Below, piece by piece: positions 37,122-44,949 of a stretch of DNA of 64,000 nucleotides. Each line of letters starts with the position of its first letter. Position 1 is the stretch's first letter. Made by a program: the position numbers and the translations under genes. Below the pieces are notes generated by a model. The model was not told the DNA's origin. It was given only the letters and a program-made list of their open reading frames with translations, and did no database searches. The stretch comes from G963667915 sp965197385 (lineage in GTDB: Bacteria; Acidobacteriota; Vicinamibacteria; Vicinamibacterales; UBA823). The stretch spans positions 310,001 through 374,000 of the forward strand of contig CBDANA010000007.1 in the NCBI GenBank assembly GCA_965197385.1, in the 5' to 3' direction.

Positions 37122-38300
37122 TCACGCGTCGACGGCCCGCATGAACCGGTCAGCCAGGTCCGACGCGGTCGTGCGGCCCCACGACTCGTTGACGGCGAGC
37201 CTGAAACCCGAGCCGTCGGCCAGCGGCGCCGGCAGGCGGACGCCCTGGTTCGCCAGCCTGTCCCGGAGCGCGGTCGGGTCCGCGCCCGATACACGGAGCC
37301 AGAAGAGGTTCGTGCCAGACGGAATCGGTTCGATCGCAAATGCCTCGTGCCCGGCGACAAGCCGCTTCCATTCGTTCGACACGCGGACCGCTTGCGCGTA
37401 GCGTTCGGAAAACCCCTCGAAGTAGTGCAGCGCGATCGCCGCGAACGGCCACACCCGGGCGAGGCCGCCGCCGAACATCCGCCGCGTGTGGAACATCTCG
37501 TCGAGCAGCGCACGCGGGCCGGCCAAGATCGCGCCCGACAGCGCGTTGAAGTACTTGTAGAGCGAAACGTAGACCGTGTCGAACATCCGGGCGTACTCCG
37601 CGACGGACCGCCCCGTGAACCCGGCCTGCAGGAAGATCCGCGCGCCGTCGAGGTGCGTGCGGATCCCTTCCGCGCGCGCGAAGGCTGTGATCCGGTCCAT
37701 CTCGGCCTCATCGAACGCTTCGCCCGTCTTCCTTCGAACGGGCGACTCGATCGAGATGACCGAGACCGGTGTCGCCACCCGCCCGCTGGCGGTCCGGTCG
37801 AGCAGCGCCCGCACGTCGTCCAGCGTGAAGGTCGCGTGGCTTGGCGCCAGCGGAACCAGCTTGATGCTGCTCAGGGTCTGGAGGGTGTCGCCCGTGTCGT
37901 TGTACAGGTGGCTCTCGGCCTGGACGATCGCGCGGCTGGGTCCACCGGCGAGCGCGCGCACGGCCAGGTGGTTGGCCAGCGTGCCGGTCGGCATGAAGAC
38001 GGCGCGCTCTTTGCCGAGCGCCGCGGCGAAGGCCTGCTCCAGCTCTTCCACGACGCCGCCGTTGGAGTAGGCATCCGCGGGGATCCCCTTGTCGTCGGCG
38101 AGTCGCCCCAGGAGCTTCACTACGTTGTCCGGCGTCAGGCCGAGGCCGTCGCCGGACAGCCTGATCATCTGCTCGGAGGCAGTTTGAAACGCCGTGGCTG
38201 TAACGGTGGCCGCGGCGCCACTGGTGCCACGCGTCCCGAAGCCGAGTGTCGCACTTGCCGTGCCGAACTGAAGGAATCGCCGGCGATCGATCGTGGTCAT
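37122..38300 (-). CDS. Tat-exported threonine-aldolase-like PLP enzyme (beta-eliminating lyase family)
   Basis: I start at 38300, where the product opens MTTIDRRRFLQFGTAS, a twin-arginine signal (RRRFLQ) followed by an Ala/Gly-rich hydrophobic stretch. The mature part is a fold-type I PLP enzyme of the threonine aldolase/tryptophanase group: PTGTLANHLAVRAL, THLDGARIF (PLP-binding Asp), and SLYKYFNALSGAILAG with the Schiff-base Lys. Total 392 residues. Tat export implies it folds with PLP in the cytoplasm and works in the periplasm, which is unusual. Substrate unknown. Confidence 0.88.
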   Translation of the reverse strand: MTTIDRRRFLQFGTASATLGFGTRGTSGAAATVTATAFQTASEQMIRLSGDGLGLTPDNVVKLLGRLADDKGIPADAYSNGGVVEELEQAFAAALGKERAVFMPTGTLANHLAVRALAGGPSRAIVQAESHLYNDTGDTLQTLSSIKLVPLAPSHATFTLDDVRALLDRTASGRVATPVSVISIESPVRRKTGEAFDEAEMDRITAFARAEGIRTHLDGARIFLQAGFTGRSVAEYARMFDTVYVSLYKYFNALSGAILAGPRALLDEMFHTRRMFGGGLARVWPFAAIALHYFEGFSERYAQAVRVSNEWKRLVAGHEAFAIEPIPSGTNLFWLRVSGADPTALRDRLANQGVRLPAPLADGSGFRLAVNESWGRTTASDLADRFMRAVDA

Positions 38301-38481
38301 GAATTGCTCCCGTCTAACCTTAGGTCGAGGCAACGCGCGGATGAAATTATACCGAACCTGATCGCGGATCTTGCGATGGCTCACTCTTTCACTCGACGGT
38401 GTTTCTCCAACGAATGTGGGCGCTCAGCCTGAATCAGGCCGCTTCGCCGGTCGGCACGAGGCTCGCAATCACGGTGCTAGA

Positions 38482-39045
38482 ATGGCGCCTGTGAACGTGG
38501 TCAGACCGAGGGTGAGCTTCGCCGATTTGCAGCGGGCGCCCGAAGACGGGCGCCAGTACGAGCTGTACGACGGCGAGGTATTCGTGGTCCCGGCGCCTTT
38601 CGCTAGACACCAACGAGTCGTTCGCGAGATCTCCAGGCTGGTCGATGCGTACGCCCAACGCATGGGCGGGGAGACGCTATTCTCGCCGATCGACATCGTC
38701 TTCTCCGAGTACGATGTGATCCAGCCCGATGTCTTGTACTTCCGGCCGGAGTGCCGCGATCTGATCCGGCAGGACGAGGCGATCCGATCCGGGCCCGACC
38801 TGGCTGTCGAGGTGCTTTCTCGGAGTACGGCGGACACCGATCGCGGACGGAAGATGCAGATGCTCGCCCGTTACGGCGTGCCGGAATACTGGATCGTCGA
38901 TCCGATGCGGCGCACGGTCGAGATCTACGCTCTGGGCGAAGGGGCCTACGAGCTCCGCCAGTCGGCCGGGGACGCCGACGGCGTCCGGTCGCCGACGCTG
39001 CCCGATCTCGAGTTCACGGCCGACCACCTGTTCGCGCGCGTCTGA
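38482..39045 (+). CDS. Uma2-family (DUF820) putative nuclease
   Basis: The 187-residue protein from ATG 38482 has the Uma2 restriction-nuclease-like pattern: YELYDGEVFVVPAP, IQPDVLYF, PDLAVEVLSRST (acidic residues of the PD-(D/E)xK core), then GRKMQMLARYGVPEYWIVDP with the Lys. These families are abundant in cyanobacteria and acidobacteria and often move with mobile DNA. Biological role unknown. Confidence 0.88.
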   Translation: MAPVNVVRPRVSFADLQRAPEDGRQYELYDGEVFVVPAPFARHQRVVREISRLVDAYAQRMGGETLFSPIDIVFSEYDVIQPDVLYFRPECRDLIRQDEAIRSGPDLAVEVLSRSTADTDRGRKMQMLARYGVPEYWIVDPMRRTVEIYALGEGAYELRQSAGDADGVRSPTLPDLEFTADHLFARV

Positions 39046-39111
39046 CCTAGCGGTTAGGCCCACCCGCCACCTTCTCCGCGTCCTCGTCTGCTGCCGGATT
39101 ATCATGAGCCT

Positions 39112-40367
39112 GTGACCCAGGCCGGTTTGAAGACGAGCGCGCTCGAGCGATTTCTTCGTTATGTGACGGTCGACACACAGGCAGACGAGCGGTCGCATAC
39201 TTGTCCGAGCACGCCCGGCCAGCTGACGCTCCTGAAACAACTGGTGGACGAGCTGAAGGCGATCGGCGTGCGCGACGCCGCCATCGACGAGCACGGCTAC
39301 GTGATGGCGACCGTTCCGGCGACGACGGCAAAGGCCGGCATCCCGGTCATCGGCTTCCTGGCCCACGTCGATACGGCGCCCGCGATGAGCGGCAAGGATG
39401 TCAGGCCGATCGTCCACCGAAACTACGACGGCTCCGAGATCGTGCTGCCCGACGATCGGTCGGCCGTCCTTCGTCTGGCTGACAATCCGGCGCTCGAGGA
39501 CCAGATCGGGAACGACATCGTCACCGCGTCCGGCCGAACGCTGCTCGGCGGCGATGACAAGGCGGGGTCGCCGAGATCATGGCGGCCGCGGAGCACCTGA
39601 TTCAGCATCCCGAGATCCCGCACGGCGCGATCCGGATCGGCTTCACTCCGGACGAGGAGATCGGCCGCGGCACGGAGCAGTTCGACATCCGAAAATTCGG
39701 CGCGTCGTGCGCCTACACGCTGGATGGCGGCAGCCGCGGCGAGCTAGAGGTAGAGAGCTTCTCGGCCGACTCGATGTCGGTCGTCTTCCAGGGGTTCAAC
39801 ACGCACCCGGGCTACGCCAAAGGGCGGATGATCAACGCGATCAAAGATCGCGGCGGAGTTCATCACGATGCTGCCGGCCACACGCTGTCACCCGAGACGA
39901 CCGGAGGTCACGAGAGCTACGTGCACCCGCATCAGCTGGAGGCCTCGGAGGATCGGACGACGGTCAGGCTGCTGATCCGGGACTTCGACACGGCCGGCCT
40001 GAAGGACAAGGCGGCGGCGGTCGAACGGCTGGCGCAGCAGGCGGCGGCCTGCCATCCCGGCGCACGTGTGGAGGTGTCCGTGGAGGGGTCGTACCGGAAC
40101 ATGAAGGAGGTCCTCGACCGGCACCCGCAGGTTGTCGAGCACGCCAGGGAAGCGATCCGGCGCGCCGGTCTGGACGTCCGGACGGAGCCGATCCGGGGCG
40201 ACACCGACGGTTCTAAGCTTTCGTTCATGGGGTTGCCCACACCGAATCTCTTTGCCGGCGAGCACAACTTCCACTCGCGGCTCGAGTGGGTGTCGGCGCA
40301 GGAGATGGACAAGGCGGTCGAGGTGATCGTGAACCTGTGCCAGGTCAGGGAGGAGACGGCGGATTGA
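39112..40367 (+). pseudogene. pepT: Peptidase T (M20B tripeptidase) gene with three single-base indels
   Basis: The frame from 39112 encodes a PepT N-terminus with FLAHVDTAPAMSG (zinc His and Asp) and GRTLLGGDDKAG, then breaks. A G is missing in the run 39564-39567, and the rest continues in the next frame (VAEIMAAAEHLI, FTPDEEIGRGT, LDGGSRGELE). An extra A at 39843-39845 and a missing C near 39885 compensate each other; between them the true frame reads IAAEFITMLPATR. The end has GDTDGSKLSFMGLPTPNLFAGEHNFHSR. All catalytic residues survive, so these may be sequencing indels rather than decay. Confidence 0.85.
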
Positions 40368-40504
40368 GCAAGGGGCCGGTCGCCCGCAGCCTATCGGCCC
40401 GTCGGCACCCGTGCCCTCAGTTCCTCGAACCAATCGAGAATGAGCACCAGGTCGAACGTCGGGGCCTCCGTTCCCGCACTCGTTGCTGCCCCACTCTTCG
40501 AGGC

Positions 40505-40897
40505 TCAACTGGTCCAGAATGTCTTGACCGGATAGCGCTGGATCGACTGGTCGGGCGTCACGATCGTGAGACCGTGCTCGATTGCCTGGCAGATGAGCAG
40601 GCGATCGAACGGATCGGGATGGAGAGGCGGCAGCTTCGCCAGGTGGGCCAGCGCTCCCTCCTCCAGGGCCAGCGGAGCGATCTGGTGCCGCTCGCGCTGT
40701 CGCGGGATGTAGACGGCCGGCTCGTCAGGCAGCTCCAGCCGGCCGAGCCGGTGCTTGAGGAGAATCTCCCGCACTGAGACGACGCTCAGGCTGACATCGT
40801 GATTGGGTGCCCGGATGACGTCGACGACCCGCTCGGGAAGGACCGCGCTGCCGGTGATGTACCAGAGAAAGGGCGAGGTATCGACCAGGAGGTTCAT
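40505..40897 (-). CDS. PIN-domain toxin (VapC-like)
   Basis: The 130-residue protein begins NLLVDTSPFLWY (first PIN Asp), has SVVSVREILLKHRLG, and ends with the block HPDPFDRLLICQA and ITVTP-like TIVTPDQ supplying the other acidic residues. PIN toxins cut tRNA or other RNA with Mg ions. It overlaps the antitoxin gene by four bases (ATGA), the usual coupling in type II toxin-antitoxin loci. Confidence 0.88.
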   Translation of the reverse strand: MNLLVDTSPFLWYITGSAVLPERVVDVIRAPNHDVSLSVVSVREILLKHRLGRLELPDEPAVYIPRQRERHQIAPLALEEGALAHLAKLPPLHPDPFDRLLICQAIEHGLTIVTPDQSIQRYPVKTFWTS

Positions 40898-41133
40898 ATG
40901 GCATCGCCTTCGGCGTACGCGGAGGCGGGGACGGGCCGGTCGAAGTCTGGTGACACCCGTAGCTCGTCACGGCACAGGCCGAAGGGGCGCGGCTCTTGGA
41001 CCGGCCTCCTGAGGGGGCGAAGCTCGGCCACAGGGACGTTCCGCTTGGCGATAAAGATGGTCTCATCAGCCTCAGCTCGCCTGATGTACTCAGAAAGCCT
41101 TGCTTTTACTTCTGCTATATTGACTTTTATCAT
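40894..41133 (-). CDS. Phd/YefM-type antitoxin
   Basis: The 79-residue protein starts IKVNIAEVKARLSEYIRRAEADETIFIAKRN, the Phd/YefM DNA-binding fold pattern. The remaining residues should wrap and inhibit the PIN toxin encoded immediately downstream. With its partner it would repress its own promoter, where a perfect palindrome is present. Confidence 0.87.
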   Translation of the reverse strand: MIKVNIAEVKARLSEYIRRAEADETIFIAKRNVPVAELRPLRRPVQEPRPFGLCRDELRVSPDFDRPVPASAYAEGDAI

Positions 41134-41147
41134 AACTACATAGTTAT
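41132..41147. promoter_or_regulatory. Palindromic operator at the toxin-antitoxin promoter
   Basis: The sequence ataacta-ca-tagttat is a perfect 7 bp palindrome whose first two bases overlap the antitoxin start codon (41131-41133, minus); a similar half, tagttacatagtcat, follows at 41150-41164. The surrounding 41100-41165 is very AT-rich against the local background, as expected for an autoregulated promoter. Confidence 0.55.
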
Positions 41148-41312
41148 CTAGTTACATAGTCATGTCAAGGAGCGCCTCGAGCCCAGTGCGTTGCACCCGT
41201 GTGAGGGCCAAAGCCTTCACAGGTTTCCACATGCTGCGCAGCATACGCTTTCTGTGGCGTATTGTAAAGCTATTTACGTGACGCTACAGTAGCGCCGAGA
41301 AACCATTATCCA

Positions 41313-42983
41313 ATGGCTTGCACCTTCACGGATCACCGCCCGCCCGCCGAGCTCTGGCCCGAGCGGATCTACACACTGCCGGATCTGGAGTACGACGATC
41401 GATTGAATCTCGCCACGATTCTGGTAGACGACCACGTCGCTGCCGGTCGAGGCGGCGCGGTGGCGGTCGTCCAGGGGAACACGCGGCTGAGCTACGCCGA
41501 GCTGCACCGAATGGTGGACCGGATCGGCAACGGCTTGCGGGCGCAAGGCGTGAAACCAGAGAACTGTGTCCTCCTTCGGATGCCGAATTGTCCGGAGTTC
41601 GTCGCCACCTGGCTCGCCGTGCAGAAGCTGGGCGCGGTCTGCGTCTCCACGATGCCGATGCTGCGCGCGCGGGAACTGGCTTACGTCATCAGGGATTGCG
41701 AACCGTGCGTGGCTGTCGTGGCGGCCGGGCTGGCGGATGAGATGGACCAGGCCGTCGAGGCGTCGGCCACGCCGCCGACCGTCGTCACGGTGACCGGCGG
41801 CGGCTACAGCGGTGCGTCCGGCGTAACGCTGACCTTGGACGGCCTCATGGCGGCCAGTGACGATCAGCTCGAGCCCCACATGGTCGGCCGTGACGACCTG
41901 GCGATTATCGCCTATACGTCGGGCAGTACCGGCCAGCCGAAAGGTGCCTGCCATGGGCCGGTTGACATGCTCGTTTCGGCCGACACCTACGCACGCCACG
42001 TGCTGAGTGCGTCGTCGAGTGATGTCTTCGGCGGCCATCCGACACTGGCGTTCACGTACGGTCTGGGCGCTGGCCTCGTTTTTCCGCTACGCGCCGGCGC
42101 GTCCACCATCTTGCTCGACCGCTTCAGTCCGGAGGGGCTGCTTGACGTGACGGCTCGCGAGGGGGTGACCGTGCTGTCATGCGGCGCGACCACCTACAAG
42201 CTGCTGCTGCAGATTCCAGACTTCGAGCGGCGACTCGACCTGAGCGCGTTGCGACTCTGCGTCAGCGCCGGCGAGCCGCTCCCGCAGAGCGTACACGACG
42301 AGTGGGTGGAGCGGACCGGCGTCGACGTGCTCGACGGCCTGGGCACGACAGAAATGTTCCACATCTTTGTTTCGGCGCGGCCCGGCGACGGGCACGCGGG
42401 GTCGATCGGCCGGGCCGTGCCGGGCTACGAGGTGCGCGTCGTCGACGAGGCGCTCCAGGAAGTCCCACGCGGCACGCCGGGCCTGCTGGCGGTCAAAGGA
42501 CCGACCGGCTGCCGGTACTGGCGGAAGCCAGAGCGGCAGCGCGAGTACGTCCGCGGCGGGTGGAACGTGCCGAACGACATCTGCATCCAGGCCGACGACG
42601 GGTTCATCTGGTACCAGTGTCGCAACGACGATTTGATCATCTCGGCTGGCTACAACATCGCCGGCCCGGAGGTCGAGGCGGTCCTGCTGGAGCACCCGAC
42701 GGTGCTCGAAGCGGCCGTCGTCGCCTCGCCCGACCCGGTCAAGGGTCACCTCCCGAAGGCGTTCGTTGTGCTGAAACCGGACGTGACGCCTGGGCCGGCA
42801 CTGGTGGTGGAGCTGCAGGAACACGCGAAACGCGAGCTGGCCCCGTACAAGTACCCGCGGAAGATCGAGTTCGTCGACGCGCTGCCCAAGACCGAGACCG
42901 GAAAGATCCGACGCGTCGACCTGCGTCGCCGCGAGCTGGCGCCACCCGGCGCCACCCGCGGTGAGAGCCGAAAGCCTAGCTAG
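41313..42983 (+). CDS. Aryl/acyl-CoA ligase, benzoate or 2-aminobenzoate-CoA ligase family
   Basis: The 556-residue AMP-forming ligase has the P-loop TSGSTGQPKGACH, the A5-type motif DGLGTTEMFHIF, hinge region YQCRNDDLIISAGYNIAGPEVE and the C-terminal catalytic Lys in LPKTETGKIRR. The N-terminal block (PPAELWPERIYTLPDLEYDDRLNLA) is characteristic of benzoate/anthranilate-type ligases. It activates an aromatic acid with ATP and CoA. Its end overlaps the end of the convergent bicupin gene, and the neighbouring PLP enzyme and bicupin hint at an aromatic or tryptophan-derived pathway, which is an inference. Confidence 0.87.
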   Translation: MACTFTDHRPPAELWPERIYTLPDLEYDDRLNLATILVDDHVAAGRGGAVAVVQGNTRLSYAELHRMVDRIGNGLRAQGVKPENCVLLRMPNCPEFVATWLAVQKLGAVCVSTMPMLRARELAYVIRDCEPCVAVVAAGLADEMDQAVEASATPPTVVTVTGGGYSGASGVTLTLDGLMAASDDQLEPHMVGRDDLAIIAYTSGSTGQPKGACHGPVDMLVSADTYARHVLSASSSDVFGGHPTLAFTYGLGAGLVFPLRAGASTILLDRFSPEGLLDVTAREGVTVLSCGATTYKLLLQIPDFERRLDLSALRLCVSAGEPLPQSVHDEWVERTGVDVLDGLGTTEMFHIFVSARPGDGHAGSIGRAVPGYEVRVVDEALQEVPRGTPGLLAVKGPTGCRYWRKPERQREYVRGGWNVPNDICIQADDGFIWYQCRNDDLIISAGYNIAGPEVEAVLLEHPTVLEAAVVASPDPVKGHLPKAFVVLKPDVTPGPALVVELQEHAKRELAPYKYPRKIEFVDALPKTETGKIRRVDLRRRELAPPGATRGESRKPS

Positions 42984-43735
42984 TCGCCGTCGTAGCTGGC
43001 AGCCGGACTGCCCGAGGGGTGGAAGACGCCGAGCAGGCGGATCGGCTCATCCTCGAAATTTTTCATCGAGTGACGCACCTGCCGCGGCAGGTAGATGCAC
43101 GTGCCGGGCGCGACCGGTGCTTCCTCGCCGTCCGCCCACATCACACCTCGACCCTCCACGATGTAAATCGCTTCCTCGTATGTGTGATAGTGCGGCGGGG
43201 CCTCGGACTTCGGGATGAAGCCGATGAACTGCGTCACGCGCTGGCAGCCGACTTCCTTGTCCGCCAGCAACTTGAACCAACGTTCGCCGGTCGAGATCGT
43301 CTTGCGATCACGCTCGTGCAGGACGAGGGCCGGCGCGGCGTGTGACGCGGCGGCTGGGGATGTTCGCGGGGAGAGGTCGAACCGCGAGTCGGCTATGTTC
43401 GGGCAGCAGACGCTGACGATCTGGAGGTCGCCGTCAGGCGACTCGAAGCAGCACTCCGACCCGGCCGGTATGTAGACCGACGAGCCGACCTCCACGTCGT
43501 AGCGGTGTCCGTCGACGAAGCAGGTGCCCGCGCCGGCCGATACGAAGTGAACTTCCTCGCTCGTGGGATTCAGCTGCCCCGGGGACAGGCCGCAGTCGAA
43601 TCGACTGACCGATTGCTCGATGTCTCGCGCCGCAATCGCGGCGCCGACCGTCCGGCGGCGCCAACGCGTCCCCTCGTGACTGATCTGTCCTTCGTCGGGG
43701 TCGATGACCCGGCACCCACTTCCCAACTCTGGCAT
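42980..43735 (-). CDS. Bicupin protein
   Basis: The 251 residues form two cupin barrels. The second has the metal-binding pattern PPHYHTYEEAIYIVEGRGV ... GTCIYLPRQVRHSMKN. The first is less complete (NPTSEEVHFVSAGAGTCFVDG) and lacks the first histidines. Cupins of this arrangement may be dioxygenases or ligand sensors. It shares four bases with the end of the CoA ligase on the other strand. Substrate unknown. Confidence 0.85.
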   Translation of the reverse strand: MPELGSGCRVIDPDEGQISHEGTRWRRRTVGAAIAARDIEQSVSRFDCGLSPGQLNPTSEEVHFVSAGAGTCFVDGHRYDVEVGSSVYIPAGSECCFESPDGDLQIVSVCCPNIADSRFDLSPRTSPAAASHAAPALVLHERDRKTISTGERWFKLLADKEVGCQRVTQFIGFIPKSEAPPHYHTYEEAIYIVEGRGVMWADGEEAPVAPGTCIYLPRQVRHSMKNFEDEPIRLLGVFHPSGSPAASYDGD

Positions 43736-43752
43736 CGCTCCCAGCCTCCCAG

Positions 43753-43787
43753 CTCCTAACTCCTAACTCCTAACTCCTAACTCCTGA
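43753..43787. repeat. Tandem heptamer array, ctcctaa x4.9
   Basis: Four perfect ctcctaa units and a fifth ending ctcctga lie head to tail. The array overlaps the 3' end of the class V aminotransferase gene (stop at 43763-43765), so it encodes the last residues of that protein. Related arrays occur near 19153, 35155 and 37068. Confidence 0.85.
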
Positions 43788-44938
43788 CCGGTACGCCTGA
43801 GCATCGCTGATTCAGCTTCTAGCGCGGTGATGACCGCATCGAGATCCTCCTTCGAGTTGTACCCGTGAAAGGAGATTCGCAGACCATCGTCCCGGCAGGA
43901 CGCCACGACTCCGCGTGCGGCGAGGTGCACCACCATGTCCGCGGCATCGTGTGCGCGCACGACGACGAGCGGTCCCCGACGCGCAGGATCGGCCGGGGTC
44001 ACCATCGTCACACCGGCGTCGGCGGCCCAGCCGACGAATGCCGCGGTCAACTTGGCAATCCGCTGCTCGACCGCGCTCAGTCCGGCCGCGTCGAGCAGCT
44101 CGAGCCCGGCGCGAGCGCCGTACACGTTCGGAATCATCGGGGTGCCGGACTCGAATCGGCGAGCGGACGGTGACCAGTCCAAATCGTCGATCTGGAACGC
44201 GAACGGGTCCACGCGGCCGAACCATCCGGTCACCGTCGGGATCAGACGGTCGATCAGCTCCTGGCGGACGTACAAGAACGCGACGCCTGACGGACCGAGG
44301 AGATACTTCAGAGCGCCGGTGACCATGAAGTCCACGCCGAGCGCCCGGACGTCGATCGGTCCGGTTCCGGTGCGCTGATAGTCGTCGAGGAACAGATAGG
44401 CACCGTGGCGGCGGCAGTGCGCCGCCACCGCCGCGACATCGGTCTTGTATCCGTTCCGGAAGCAGATGTGGGTGGTGGGGACGATCAGCGTCCGTTCGTC
44501 GATGACCGACGCATATCGGTCGGCCGGCAGCGCACCGTCGGTCGCTTCCACCCAGGCGATCTCGGCGCCGCGTGGCTGCTGCGCTAGCCAGATGTGGGCC
44601 ATCGTCGGGAACTCGAACTGCCCCATCACGATGCGCCGCCGCTCGCTCTCGAACGACAGGGCGCTGGCGATCGCATTGATGCCGGTTGAGGCGCTCGGCA
44701 GCACGGCGACCTCGTCGGCGTCAGCGCCGATCATCGTGGCGTACGTCCGGCGCAGATGTTCTACCTCCTCGATCCAAGCCTCCCACGGCGAGCCCGCGTC
44801 GTTCCAGGAGTCGAGAAACTGGCGCATCGCCGCGTCGACGTCGGTGGAGAGGGCGCCCTGCGAACAGGAATTCACGTAGGTTCGTCGCGCCAGCAGCGGG
44901 AAGCGGGACCGGAACGCGTCAGGGGTCAGCGGGGCCAT
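43763..44938 (-). CDS. Class V aminotransferase-like PLP enzyme
   Basis: From 44938 the product is 391 residues with the class V (cysteine desulfurase/kynureninase-like) pattern: SCSQGALS near the N-terminus, VLPSASTGINAIASAL, FLDDYQRTGTGPID (PLP-binding Asp) and FMVTGALKYLLGPSGVAFLYV with the Schiff-base Lys. There is no desulfurase active-site Cys loop that I can identify, so an aminotransferase or lyase role is more likely. It starts 11 bases after clpA. The C-terminal six residues are encoded by the heptamer array, which may have replaced the original end. Confidence 0.85.
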   Translation of the reverse strand: MAPLTPDAFRSRFPLLARRTYVNSCSQGALSTDVDAAMRQFLDSWNDAGSPWEAWIEEVEHLRRTYATMIGADADEVAVLPSASTGINAIASALSFESERRRIVMGQFEFPTMAHIWLAQQPRGAEIAWVEATDGALPADRYASVIDERTLIVPTTHICFRNGYKTDVAAVAAHCRRHGAYLFLDDYQRTGTGPIDVRALGVDFMVTGALKYLLGPSGVAFLYVRQELIDRLIPTVTGWFGRVDPFAFQIDDLDWSPSARRFESGTPMIPNVYGARAGLELLDAAGLSAVEQRIAKLTAAFVGWAADAGVTMVTPADPARRGPLVVVRAHDAADMVVHLAARGVVASCRDDGLRISFHGYNSKEDLDAVITALEAESAMLRRTGQELGVRS

Positions 44939-44949
44939 TGGCGACGCGG

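Noticed and set aside
43753..43787. Tandem repeat considered as a CRISPR fragment
   Set aside because: The units are seven bases with no spacers, and there are no cas genes.
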